A stretch of DNA of 64,000 bases from Streptosporangium saharense. GTDB lineage: Bacteria > Actinomycetota > Actinomycetes > Streptosporangiales > Streptosporangiaceae. The position numbers and the translations under genes were made by a program. The notes below the pieces were generated by a model. That model had not been told where the DNA came from. It worked only from the letters and a program-made list of their open reading frames with translations, and did no database searches. The DNA is taken from contig NZ_JACHJP010000003.1 of NCBI RefSeq assembly GCF_014203715.1, forward strand, positions 532,186 through 596,185. The letters are read 5' to 3'. This document shows positions 19,335-28,180 of the stretch, one piece after another. Each line of letters opens with the position of its first letter. Position 1 is the first letter of the stretch.

Positions 19335-20677
19335 TGCCCGTCCTCCCCCCGGTCACCGGCGGGACCTTCGAGGCGCTGGCGGCCGGTGGGGGAGGGGCCG
19401 GGGCGGTCGGCGAGCTGCGCGCCGCGCAGTCCCTCGGCAGCAGGCTGCTGGTGCGCGGCGTCGTCACCGAGGCAAGGGCGGCCGGGCACGTCCACGCGGA
19501 CCTGACCGAACGGTCCTACGAGGCCCTCGCCGAGCTGGAGCGCCACGCGGCCCCCGAGGTCGAGTGGGTGCTGACCTACCCGGCGGTCGGCGCGTGGGCG
19601 CGGCGCACCTGCAGGTCGCTGCGGCGGAGCCCGGAGCCCGGAGGGGACGACCCCGCCGCGCTGGGGACGCTGGCCCTGGCGGCGGCGGTCAGGGCGGGCC
19701 TGCCCTGCGAGGTCGGGCTGCCCCGCGCGGACGGTGTGTTCACGCTGCCGTCCCTGGGCCGGGTCACCCTGCCGGACGGCGCGGGGGAACCGGACGAGAT
19801 CGTCGCCGTCGCCGTACGGCCCGACCGTGACGGCGCCCTGCTCAGTGCAGCGGGCGCGTCGGTCCGCGTCGATCCCCGTCGCGACGGGGAGGGCTGGCAG
19901 GTCCTGCACCGCCTGCCCCCGCCCCCGGGGGAGGGGATCGTCATCGACGACCTCGACCCGTACCGCTGGCCCGCGCACCGCGACTCCGTCCACCGGGGAC
20001 CCGCCCCGAGGCTGACCCCCGAGCAGCGCCGCAGGTGGCAGGCGTGCGCCGGGGAGGCCTGGCGCCTGCTGGCCACCGGTCACCGGACGGTCGCCGAGGA
20101 GGTCGAGCACGGCGTGCGGGTGCTCACCCCGCTCAGGACGCCGCCCCGGGGCCAGGACAGCTCCTCGGCGCGGGACACCTTCGGGACGGTCGCCCTCTCC
20201 GAGCCGAAGGACGGTCTCGGCCTGGCGGTCACGCTGGCCCACGAGATACAGCACGCCAAGCTCACGGCGCTGACCGAGGCCGTCGAGCTGACCGTGCCCG
20301 GCTACGACCGGCGCTTCTACGCCCCCTGGCGGGACGACCCCAGGCCCGTCTACGGACTGTTGCAGGGGGCCTACGCCTACCTGGGGGTGACGGAGTTCTG
20401 GCGGCGGCAGCGCCCGTTCGAGCGTGGGGAGACGGCCTTCCGCGCCGAGGTGGAGTTCGCGCGCTGGCGGCGGGGCGCCCACCGGGTCAGCGACCTGCTT
20501 CTGGGCTGCGGGGGCCTGACGGAACAGGGCAGGAGGTTCGTCGGACGGATGCGGGACGTGCTTGGGGAACGGCTGTCCGAGCCGGTCGGCGCCGCGGCGG
20601 CGGCCCAGGCCCACCTGGAGGCCGAACGGCACCTGCGGGCCTGGAAGGAGCGCAACCCGGGCGCGGAGACCGGGTAG
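19334..20677 (+). CDS. HExxH-motif putative peptide-modification protein of the FxSxx system
   Basis: This 447-residue protein is of the kind always found next to FxsB-type maturases. The single clear motif is LAHEIQHAKL (HEIQH at about residues 303-307), followed by acidic stretches (RPVYGLLQGAYAYLGVTEFW) that may complete a metal site. Some relatives are reported as 2-oxoglutarate-type peptide beta-hydroxylases rather than proteases. I infer a modification role and do not claim the reaction. No signal peptide or membrane helix is visible. ATG 19334 overlaps the fxsB stop and has GGAAGG upstream. It is convergent with fxsT, 10 bp away. Confidence 0.82.
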   Translation: MPVLPPVTGGTFEALAAGGGGAGAVGELRAAQSLGSRLLVRGVVTEARAAGHVHADLTERSYEALAELERHAAPEVEWVLTYPAVGAWARRTCRSLRRSPEPGGDDPAALGTLALAAAVRAGLPCEVGLPRADGVFTLPSLGRVTLPDGAGEPDEIVAVAVRPDRDGALLSAAGASVRVDPRRDGEGWQVLHRLPPPPGEGIVIDDLDPYRWPAHRDSVHRGPAPRLTPEQRRRWQACAGEAWRLLATGHRTVAEEVEHGVRVLTPLRTPPRGQDSSSARDTFGTVALSEPKDGLGLAVTLAHEIQHAKLTALTEAVELTVPGYDRRFYAPWRDDPRPVYGLLQGAYAYLGVTEFWRRQRPFERGETAFRAEVEFARWRRGAHRVSDLLLGCGGLTEQGRRFVGRMRDVLGERLSEPVGAAAAAQAHLEAERHLRAWKERNPGAETG

Positions 20678-20687
20678 CGAGGTCAGA

Positions 20688-23255
20688 TCAGATCGGCGGC
20701 GGGTCGAAGTCGCAGTTGATGCGCTCGTGGGCCTCGGCGAGCAGGGCGTCGGCGTGGCCCGACTCCAGCGGCCGCTCGTAGCGGCGCATCGTGTCCGCGC
20801 GCAGCAGCGCCGCCTCCTCCCGCCTGCCCGCCGCCCGCAGGTCAAGGGAGAGGTTGGCCGCGCAGGCGAGCGTCAGGAAGTGGTTCTCCCCGAAGAGGGC
20901 GCGCAGCCTGCCGAGCGTCTCCTCGCCCAGGTCACATGCCCGGTCGGTCTCCCCGAGGGCCGCCAGGTCGGTCTCCAGGTTGATGGCGCAGGTCAGGGTG
21001 TAGTGGTGGTTGCGGCTGACCCGGGCGGTCAGGCCGCGCACGGCGCCCTCGTTCAGCGCCCTGGCGGTGGCGGGGGCGTCGAGCAGCCGGTGCAGGATGG
21101 CGAGGTTTCCCGCGCAGGCGTGGCTGTAGGGGTGCTCGGAGCCGAAGACCTTGGGATAGCGGGGGACGGTCCGCTGCGCGATGGCGAACGCCTCGTCCAG
21201 CTCGCCGACCGTCCGCAGCGCGTTGGACAGGTTCATCGCGGCGGCCATCGCGTCCGGGTGCTCGTCACCGAAGAGCCGCTGGAGCCGGGAGTGCGTGTCC
21301 CGCGCCAGCTCGACCGCCTCGGCCGTCTCGCCCGCCCTGCGCCGGGCGATGGACAGGTCCTTGGCCGTCAGCAGGGTGACGTGGTGGTCGAGCGTCAGCC
21401 CCTGCAGGCCGTAGGCGTAGGCCTCCTCGCCGAGGTCGCACGCCTCGCTGTAGTCGCCGCACAGCCGTACGCTCCTGGCCAGGCCGTTCCACGACAGCAG
21501 CAGCGTCGGCTTGCCGATCCCGGTGGCGTCGCTCTGCGCCAGGTAGGTCTCCTGGTGCAGCCTGCGCGCGGCCATGTAGTCGCTGGTGAGGGCGTAGTCG
21601 AGGGCGAGGTTGTTCATCACGCGCAGCGTCGTCGGGTCGGCGGGGCCGAAGACCCGCTCGTGGGCCTGCTTCGACTCCAGGTCCAGGTCCCTGGCCACGA
21701 GGAAGTCGCCCCTGGCGCGCAGGGCGGCGCCGTAGCCGTTGGTCGTCAGCAGCGTCTCCGTGTGGTCGGGGCCCAGGACCTCGCGCATGTCGTCGAGGGT
21801 CCTGTGGTCGATCTCGTACGCCTGGCCGTACTGGCCGAGGGCACGCAGGACGTTGCCGAGGTGCTTGGAGGCGATCAGCACGTCCGGGTGACGTGGGCCG
21901 CTGATCCTGCTCCACTGCTCGATGAAGTCGTTCAGGAAGGCGCGGGCCGACTGGTAGTTGCCCGCCATGTAGAGGTAGCGGGCGATGGTGAGCGCGAACC
22001 GGCGCACCCGCTCGTCCGGGCAGTCGCTCAGGTTCGAGGGGGTGATGTGGGCCACCAGCTCCTCGAAGTCGCGCCACTTGTCCGTCGAGTCGGGATCGGC
22101 CGGGGCGCCGCTGGCCAGCAGCACGTGGACCTCGTGCCGGATCTCCCGCTGGTCCTCCTCCGGCAGGTCGTCACGGAGCAGCGCCTGGACGAGTCGGTGC
22201 ACCTGGATCGTGCGGGCGGTCGGTTCGATCCTGGCCAGCGCGAAGCGCCTGAGCTCGCTGAGCGCCTTGGCCAGCAGGATCGGGTCGGACAGGATCGGGC
22301 TCAGCCGGGGGACGAGGGCCTTGTTGCCCCGGCGGAAGATGTCACGCGGGATGGGCTCGGGGCCGAAGAAGGCGCAGCACTGCAGGACCTTGATCGCCTC
22401 GGGGAGGCGGTCCTCAAGGAGGGAGACAGAGACCCGCCAGGCGGCCGTCATCGACAGCGGGTATCCCGGCGCCCTGTTCACCCCCAGCAGCCTGCTGGCC
22501 TGCGCGTCGAGCTGTTCGAGGTACTCGTCGACCGACATCCCGGTCTCGTACTGCAGGGCGCCCGCCTGCTCCAGCGCCAGCGGCAGGTCCCCGAGCTGCT
22601 CGGCGAGCCGCGAGGCGTCCCCGGGCACGACCTCCCCGCGCAGGCGCTTGCTCAGGAACGCCACGCTCTCCGAGCGGGCGAAGACGTCGACCTGGAGGGT
22701 CTCGAAGTGGTCCTCCCACTTGGGGTTGCGGGAGGTGATCAGCACGTGGCCCGGCCCACGCGGGATGAACTCCTCGACGTGCCCCGGCTCCTCGGCGTTG
22801 TCGAAGATGAGCAGCCACCGCCGGTACGGCTCGCCGCTGTGCAGGGTCCTTCGCACCGCCTCCGCCGCCTCCTCGACGCCCGTGACGGAGGCCGGGGGAA
22901 GCCCGAGGAAGGGCGCCATCGCCGCGAGCGCGGACGGCACCAGGACCCGCTGGTCCGCGGGAATCCACCAGACGAGGTCGTAGTGCGAGCGGTAGCGCCA
23001 GGCGTACTCGATGGCCAGGTGGGTCTTGCCGACACCGCCCCACCCCTGGAGCGCCTGCGGCTGGGGCACGACCGCGGTGACGGTGCTGATGCCCTGACGG
23101 AGCTTGAGAAGGAGGTCCTCGCGACCCGTGAAGTTCCGGTTCCTCGGCGGAACCTTCTCCCATACCTCGGGCTGCCGGTCGGGGAGCGCGTTCGCCGCGT
23201 GTGAAAGATCCGCCACCTCTTCCTCACCCTTCCCCATCAAGGTGTGCACGGTCAT
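20688..23255 (-). CDS. fxsT: FxsT: NB-ARC/STAND ATPase with tetratricopeptide repeats (FxSxx system)
   Basis: This 855-residue protein joins an NB-ARC-like NTPase to a long TPR array. The Walker A is GWGGVGKTHLAIEYAW (about residues 71-86) and Walker B is RRWLLIFDNAEEPG. A GLPLA-type motif follows (LGDLPLALEQAGAL). From about residue 440 to the end, 40-44-residue TPR units repeat, with recurring LGxDHxxTL, LGPDHTETLLTTN and FGEDHPDAM-like seams. The design is of the signal-sensing STAND class, and FxSxx systems regularly encode such a protein. It lies antisense between the maturation genes and fxsA, divergent from fxsA. ATG 23255 is used; ATG 23237 is possible. Its role (regulator, chaperone or sensor) is not established. 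Confidence 0.85.
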   Translation of the reverse strand: MTVHTLMGKGEEEVADLSHAANALPDRQPEVWEKVPPRNRNFTGREDLLLKLRQGISTVTAVVPQPQALQGWGGVGKTHLAIEYAWRYRSHYDLVWWIPADQRVLVPSALAAMAPFLGLPPASVTGVEEAAEAVRRTLHSGEPYRRWLLIFDNAEEPGHVEEFIPRGPGHVLITSRNPKWEDHFETLQVDVFARSESVAFLSKRLRGEVVPGDASRLAEQLGDLPLALEQAGALQYETGMSVDEYLEQLDAQASRLLGVNRAPGYPLSMTAAWRVSVSLLEDRLPEAIKVLQCCAFFGPEPIPRDIFRRGNKALVPRLSPILSDPILLAKALSELRRFALARIEPTARTIQVHRLVQALLRDDLPEEDQREIRHEVHVLLASGAPADPDSTDKWRDFEELVAHITPSNLSDCPDERVRRFALTIARYLYMAGNYQSARAFLNDFIEQWSRISGPRHPDVLIASKHLGNVLRALGQYGQAYEIDHRTLDDMREVLGPDHTETLLTTNGYGAALRARGDFLVARDLDLESKQAHERVFGPADPTTLRVMNNLALDYALTSDYMAARRLHQETYLAQSDATGIGKPTLLLSWNGLARSVRLCGDYSEACDLGEEAYAYGLQGLTLDHHVTLLTAKDLSIARRRAGETAEAVELARDTHSRLQRLFGDEHPDAMAAAMNLSNALRTVGELDEAFAIAQRTVPRYPKVFGSEHPYSHACAGNLAILHRLLDAPATARALNEGAVRGLTARVSRNHHYTLTCAINLETDLAALGETDRACDLGEETLGRLRALFGENHFLTLACAANLSLDLRAAGRREEAALLRADTMRRYERPLESGHADALLAEAHERINCDFDPPPI

Positions 23256-23311
23256 CCTAAAGGTTGATTCGCGCGGGCGAGTATCACAGAATCACATAGA
23301 ATGAGAAATCA

Positions 23312-23353
23312 AGAACCTGGTTCTCCGGCCTCCGATTTTCGGTTCGGCCGAAA
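23312..23353. promoter_or_regulatory. Palindromes in the fxsT-fxsA divergent promoter region
   Basis: AGAACCTGGTTCT (23312-23324) is a 13-bp palindrome. TTTCGG-N5-CCGAAA (23337-23353) is a second interrupted palindrome. Both lie in the 136-bp, AT-richer gap between the divergent fxsT and fxsA genes. They are candidate operators; the cognate regulator is unknown. Confidence 0.4.
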
Positions 23354-23391
23354 TTCGGGCGCCGGTGTCACGCAATCTCCGAGGAGCATTC

Positions 23392-23550
23392 ATGCGTGAG
23401 GAAGAGACAGGGCGCGTCGCGCTCGTCGATGTTCACGATCTTTCCCTCGACGAGCTCGGGAAGATCGGGGAGGAGCGGCTCCGCCGCATTATCGAACCCC
23501 TTCTTGAGAACACGCACGACCCATCGTCCGGATTCCAGAGCTGGATCTGA
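23392..23550 (+). CDS. fxsA: FxsA: FxSxx-COOH RiPP precursor peptide
   Basis: This 52-residue peptide ends in GFQSWI-stop, so its last five residues are F-Q-S-W-I, the F-x-S-x-x-COOH motif that defines the family. The leader is acidic and helical (VALVDVHDLSLDELGKIGEERLRRIIEPL), quoted here in parts: LSLDELGKIG and LRRIIEPLLE. It probably serves for FxsB recognition. ATG 23392 has GAGGAG 5 nt upstream. FxsB would crosslink residues in the C-terminal motif, with Phe and Ser as the likely pair; this is known for the family and not shown here. Unusually it lies over 4 kb from fxsB, behind antisense fxsT, and directly upstream of the SIR2 gene. Confidence 0.88.
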   Translation: MREEETGRVALVDVHDLSLDELGKIGEERLRRIIEPLLENTHDPSSGFQSWI

Positions 23551-23747
23551 CCGATCGTCTCCAATCGTCGGAAAGTCGCGGCGGAAAGATGCTCATGAGA
23601 TGTCCGCCAGGTTTCCCCCCGTCGTGGCCCTCGGGGGTGGGCCGCCGTCCGCGGGGAGGTGACCGCGCCGAGGCGCGCGCCGATGACGTCGTACGGCCTC
23701 GGGCCCGCGCTGCCGCGGGACCCACGCTGCGTGAGGTGGTGTCCCGC

Positions 23748-24647
23748 GTGCATGACATGGGGGAGGCGGAGTGGGAACGCCTGATCGACCAGTTGAGGAG
23801 CGGTGACTGCACGCCGTTCCTGGGGTCGGGGGCGTGCGCGGGCACCCTGCCGACGGGTGCGGCGCTGAGCAGGGACATGGCCCGCCGGTGGGACTACCCG
23901 TTCGACGACGACCACGACCTTCCCCGGGTGACGCAGTTCGCGGTGATGCGTTACGGCGACTCCGTGTACGTCAAACGGCGGATATGCGAGACGCTCGGCG
24001 CGGGCGGTCCCCCGGATTTCAAGGACCCCCACGAACCACACGCCCTGCTCGCCGGTTTCCCGTTGCCCGTGTATCTCACGACGAACTACGACGATTTCAT
24101 CCTCCAGTCGCTGAGGGCCGCGGGGAAAAACCCGAACGTCGCCGTCTGCCCGTGGAACAGAGGGGTCGCCTACGCCGAGGACCTTTTCAGCGGGGAGGCC
24201 GGATGGAATCCGCAGCCGGACGCGCCGCTCATCTACCACCTGCACGGGAACCTGAACGACCCGGCGTCGATAGTCCTGGCCGAGGACGACTATCTCGAAT
24301 TTCTCACCAATCTCGCCGTGGACGGCGCGGGGGGAAGCCAGAGAATGCTTCCCGCCTCCATTCTCGCGGCGCTGACGAGAAGGCCGCTGCTGTTCATCGG
24401 CTACAGCCTCCAGGACTGGACGTTCCGCGTCCTGTTCCACGGCCTGCTGAAGGCCGTCCCCGGCATCAACCGCAGGAGACACGTGAGCGTCCAGCTCGCG
24501 CCCTCCCTCGTGCGCACGAAGACGGACGTCCTGCAGGTCCAGCGCCAGCTGGCCAGATACTACGAGGACTGGCGGATCTCCATCTTCTGGGGAACGGCCG
24601 AGGAGTTCTGCCGGGAGCTGCGACGGCGGATGGGACCGGTCCCGTGA
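23748..24647 (+). CDS. SIR2-like domain protein, predicted NAD+-consuming effector
   Basis: This 299-residue protein is a SIR2-like fold of the immune-effector kind. GSGA lies in LRSGDCTPFLGSGACAGTLP (residues about 18-34) as the NAD loop. The TTNYDDFIL motif holds the conserved Asn (about 111-119), YHLHGNLND the catalytic His (about 163-171), and LLFIGYSLQDWTFR closes the fold. These are the residues used by defence SIR2 enzymes that hydrolyse NAD+. There is no membrane helix. GTG 23748 is preferred because GAGGTGG lies 8 nt upstream; ATG 23757 is close behind. The stop overlaps the GTG of the next gene. It follows fxsA by about 200 bp on the same strand. Confidence 0.85.
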   Translation: MHDMGEAEWERLIDQLRSGDCTPFLGSGACAGTLPTGAALSRDMARRWDYPFDDDHDLPRVTQFAVMRYGDSVYVKRRICETLGAGGPPDFKDPHEPHALLAGFPLPVYLTTNYDDFILQSLRAAGKNPNVAVCPWNRGVAYAEDLFSGEAGWNPQPDAPLIYHLHGNLNDPASIVLAEDDYLEFLTNLAVDGAGGSQRMLPASILAALTRRPLLFIGYSLQDWTFRVLFHGLLKAVPGINRRRHVSVQLAPSLVRTKTDVLQVQRQLARYYEDWRISIFWGTAEEFCRELRRRMGPVP

Positions 24648-26674
24648 ACCCCGGCGCCCTGCGCCCCGGCCGCCCGGGGGAGGGAACCGACCTGCCCTAC
24701 GTCGGCCTGCGCGCGTTCCGCAGGGAGGAGGGGGCCAAGTTCTTCGGCAGGGCCAGGGAATCGCACGAGGTCTCCGACCTGTGGCAGGCCAACCGGCTGA
24801 CCATCCTGTACGGCCCGTCCGGGGTGGGCAAGACCTCGCTGATCCAGGCCGGGGTCCTGCCGCTGCTCGACCCGAACAAGACCGACATCCTGCCGATCGG
24901 CCGGGTGTCGCACGGCTCGGCCTTCCCCTCGGCCGCGCTGTCCCGGCACAACCCCCACGTCTTCGCCCTGCTGTCCTCGTGGTCCCCCGAGGAGACCCCG
25001 ACCAGGCTGGCCGGACTCACCCTCCACGAGTTCCTGCGGCGGCGCCCGGCACGCCAGGACCCCTACGGCGACCCGGTGCTCACGCTGGCCGCCATCGACC
25101 AGGCCGAGGAACTGTTCGGGGGGTTTCCGCACCGCGGGCCGTACCGGGAGTGGTTCATCGGCCAGCTCGCCCAGGCGCTGGACGACGATCCGAACCTGCG
25201 CCTGCTCATCTCGATCAGGGAGGACTACCTGGCGGCGATCCTTCCCCACGAGCCGGAGCTGGCGGGCCTGGGCAGGGGCAGGTTCCCGCTGGGCGCGCTC
25301 GACACGGCCGCGGCGGTACGGGCCACGGAGGGACCGCTTGAGGGCACGGGACGCTCCTTCGCCCCCGGCGCCGCCCGGTTCCTGGTGGACGACCTGCGGG
25401 TGATCAGGGTCGGCAGGGTCCTCGGCGAGGAGATCGTCGCCGACGCCAAGAAGGTCGAGCCGGTCCAGCTCCAGGTGGTCTGCTCCGCGCTGTGGCACTC
25501 CCTGCCCGACGACGTGCGCGTCATCTCCCTCGACCACGTCCGCCGCTTCGCCGACGCCGACCGCTCTCTCGGCGGCTTCTCCGAGCGGATGATCGCCGAG
25601 GTGGCCAGGGACCACCTGGGCGGCGACACCGCCGGGCTCAGGAGCTGGCTGCGCCGTACGTTCGTCACCGAACTGGGCACGCGGGAGGTCGTCTACCAGG
25701 GGGAGACGCTCACCGCGGGAATGCCCAACGCCGTGGTCAGGGCGCTGGTCGAGCGCCACATCCTGCGCGAGGACGTCAGGGCGGGGACGCGGTGGTGCGA
25801 GCTGTCCCACGAGCGGCTCATCCAGCCCATCCTGCGCGGCGGAGACCCCGGTGGAGGCGCGGAGGGGGACGCCGTGCCCGCCGCCCCGCAGGACTACCTG
25901 CGCGCGGCCGAGATCTCCCTGCGGGACGGGGAGTTCGGGGCCGCGGCGCGGCAGGCGGAGGAGGCGCTGCTGCGGTGCGGGGACGACACCAGGCTCCGCG
26001 CGGAGATCGAGTCCTTCCTCGGCAACGTCGCCCATGAACGCGACGACGTCGACCGGGCCGTCGCGCACTACCGTACGGCCGCCGTCCTGTTCGAGACGCT
26101 GGGGGCGAGCGCGGCCGTCGGCAGGCTGTTGGCGGGCATCGGGCGGCTGAGGCTGCTGCAGGGGCGCCCCGGGGACGCCGTGCGGGAGCTGTACTCGGCG
26201 GTCAGCCGGGTCCCCGGCGACATGGGCGTGCAGACCGAGCTCGCCTGGGCGCTGTGGTACGACGGGCATCCGGACGCCGCGCGGGACGTCCTCGACGAGG
26301 TGCTCAGCCGGGAGGGGAACCTCACCGAGGCGTTGCGGGCGCGGGGTGAGATCCTCGCCGACCTCGGCCGGGCGGAGGAGGCGTTGCGCGACCTCGGCGG
26401 GGTGAGACCGCTGCAGTGGCCCTCGACCAGGGCCGCCCACGCGCTCGCGCTCGCCTCGGTCGGGCGTCTGGCCGAGGCGGAACGGGAGATCACCGCGGTG
26501 CTGGCCGAGGCGGGGGACCACGGGCCCGCCCTGCTGTACGCCGCGCGGGTCAGGGCACTGACGGGCGACCGGGCCTCCGCCGCGGGCCTGGCACGGCTGG
26601 CCGGGCACGCCGTGGCGCCGGCGCTGCCCGCGCACATGCGTCAGGAGGCCGGTCGGCTGGCCGGGGGAGCCTGA
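24644..26674 (+). CDS. nSTAND-type ATPase with C-terminal TPR repeats, predicted sensor partner of the SIR2 protein
   Basis: This 676-residue protein has an N-terminal short linker with YVGLRAF and FFGRARE, typical of nSTAND1 proteins. The Walker A is YGPSGVGKTSL (about 56-66) and the Walker B-like IDQAEELF carries the nSTAND1 DQxEEL signature. A winged-helix region precedes about 260 residues of TPR-like helices (GEFGAAARQAEEALLRC, AELGDVDRAVAHYRTAA-type units, LYSAVSRVPGDMG). STAND proteins oligomerise on a trigger and switch on an effector. Here the effector is a separate, translationally coupled SIR2 gene (GTGA overlap, start 24644). In Avs-type systems both are usually one chain. The C-terminus overlaps the convergent MFS gene by 34 bp. 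Confidence 0.85.
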   Translation: MNPGALRPGRPGEGTDLPYVGLRAFRREEGAKFFGRARESHEVSDLWQANRLTILYGPSGVGKTSLIQAGVLPLLDPNKTDILPIGRVSHGSAFPSAALSRHNPHVFALLSSWSPEETPTRLAGLTLHEFLRRRPARQDPYGDPVLTLAAIDQAEELFGGFPHRGPYREWFIGQLAQALDDDPNLRLLISIREDYLAAILPHEPELAGLGRGRFPLGALDTAAAVRATEGPLEGTGRSFAPGAARFLVDDLRVIRVGRVLGEEIVADAKKVEPVQLQVVCSALWHSLPDDVRVISLDHVRRFADADRSLGGFSERMIAEVARDHLGGDTAGLRSWLRRTFVTELGTREVVYQGETLTAGMPNAVVRALVERHILREDVRAGTRWCELSHERLIQPILRGGDPGGGAEGDAVPAAPQDYLRAAEISLRDGEFGAAARQAEEALLRCGDDTRLRAEIESFLGNVAHERDDVDRAVAHYRTAAVLFETLGASAAVGRLLAGIGRLRLLQGRPGDAVRELYSAVSRVPGDMGVQTELAWALWYDGHPDAARDVLDEVLSREGNLTEALRARGEILADLGRAEEALRDLGGVRPLQWPSTRAAHALALASVGRLAEAEREITAVLAEAGDHGPALLYAARVRALTGDRASAAGLARLAGHAVAPALPAHMRQEAGRLAGGA

Positions 26675-28017
26675 TCACCGTCTCCGAACCTGGGGACCCA
26701 GCCCAGGAAACGGGCGAGTGTCACGGCGACGGCGACGGTGAACATCACGCCGAACAGGCTCACCGCCGCGTCGTGCACGCCGAAGGCCGCGACGAGGAAC
26801 CCTCCGAGGGGGGCGGCCAGGCACACCGCCCCGTAGACCGCGAGCCGCTGGACGCTCGCCACCCTGCCGAGCTTGCTCCGGTCCACCTCACGGATCTCGT
26901 AGGTCCGCACGGCGACGTTGTTGCGCGCCCCGGTGTAGCCGGTGATCAGCGTGGCCAGGCCGAAGAGGACGGGGTGGGCGTTCATGGCGGGCAGGGACAG
27001 GGCGAGCACCCAGATCCACATCTGGGTGAACAGTATGGCGTTCCCCGGTTCCGCGCTGGAGAGGAGCGTCGAGCCGAGCACCCCGCCCACGCCCCCGGCC
27101 GCGAGGACCAGCCCCACCTCAAGGGGGGACAGGCTCGCCGAGCTCGTGAGGAAGATCATGATGAGGGCGTTGACCATCAGGTTGGTGACGGTGGTCATGA
27201 TCGTGGCCCTGCTCAGGAAGCCGTGTCTGGACAGCTCCCTGACGCCGTCGAACGTCTCGGAGACCAGCGAGCGGCCGGAGAACTCCCGAAGGACCCGCCG
27301 CCCGCCGTACGGCCTGGCCTTCCCGGTCCGGCCGAGCAGGCACAGCGTCGAGCCGAGGAAGAGCACGGCGTTCATCGCGAACGGCACCGCGGGGGCCAGC
27401 CCGAACAGCAGCCCTCCCAGCGGCCTGCCCGCCAGCACCGCGGCGTGGGAGCTCGTCTCACTGCGCGCCATGGCGGCGCCGATCCGCCCCTCGGGCACCA
27501 GGGAGGGCAGCAGCGCCGTCTCGGCCAGGGTGTACAGGACCCACAGGGTCCCCTCAAGGAAGGCCGCGGCCAGCATGTGCGGCAGAGAGAGCTTTCCGAG
27601 CGCGAGCGCGAGCAGGACGCTGACGACCGAGAGGCCACGGGCGATCTCGGCGAACAGCATCAGGGAACGCGGATCGACCCGGTCGGCCAGGACGCCCGCG
27701 GGGATGTAGAAGAGCAGGACGGGAAGGGTCAGGGCGAAACTCACCCAGCCCGCCCCGACCGGCGAGCCGCCGACCGCCAGGGCCAGCAGAGGATAGGCGA
27801 CGCTCAGGGTCCTCGAACTCACCGAGGAGAGGGCCGACCCCGCCCAGACGCGGGCGAAGGCCGCGGTCCACAGGCCGGCTACGGGCGTGGGGGCGCCGGG
27901 CGGCTCGTCGGCCGCCGCGGGACTGCTGCAGGGATCCGCCCCCACGGTGTGTTCGTCCTTCGCTCCCGTCTGCGCCGTTGGGACACAGTCCACGGGCGCG
28001 GAGGGGGAGGAAGCCAC
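26641..28017 (-). CDS. MFS transporter
   Basis: This 458-residue membrane protein has 12 hydrophobic segments in two bundles and the loop motif GVLADRVDPRSLM between helices 2 and 3 of the major facilitator superfamily. The family resembles DHA3-type macrolide/peptide efflux carriers, but substrate is unknown. GTG 28017 is chosen because AAGGA lies 8 nt upstream; longer frames add a basic N-terminus with no ribosome-binding site. It is convergent with, and overlaps by 34 bp, the STAND-TPR gene. It could export the mature FxsA product, though this is only a neighbourhood argument. Confidence 0.82.
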   Translation of the reverse strand: MASSPSAPVDCVPTAQTGAKDEHTVGADPCSSPAAADEPPGAPTPVAGLWTAAFARVWAGSALSSVSSRTLSVAYPLLALAVGGSPVGAGWVSFALTLPVLLFYIPAGVLADRVDPRSLMLFAEIARGLSVVSVLLALALGKLSLPHMLAAAFLEGTLWVLYTLAETALLPSLVPEGRIGAAMARSETSSHAAVLAGRPLGGLLFGLAPAVPFAMNAVLFLGSTLCLLGRTGKARPYGGRRVLREFSGRSLVSETFDGVRELSRHGFLSRATIMTTVTNLMVNALIMIFLTSSASLSPLEVGLVLAAGGVGGVLGSTLLSSAEPGNAILFTQMWIWVLALSLPAMNAHPVLFGLATLITGYTGARNNVAVRTYEIREVDRSKLGRVASVQRLAVYGAVCLAAPLGGFLVAAFGVHDAAVSLFGVMFTVAVAVTLARFLGWVPRFGDGDQAPPASRPAS

Positions 28018-28180
28018 ACTGACGTTCCTTTTCGGAGAAACAATGGCGGGGTTTTTGCGCAGCCGATTACGGCGGCCCGGCATGGTTGAACGCCGGACTG
28101 TCGTGCCGCGCGGTTCAGCAGCATAGTGCCGGGGGGCGGCCGCCGCGCACAAGATCGACAATTCCGCCCCGCGCCCCACG

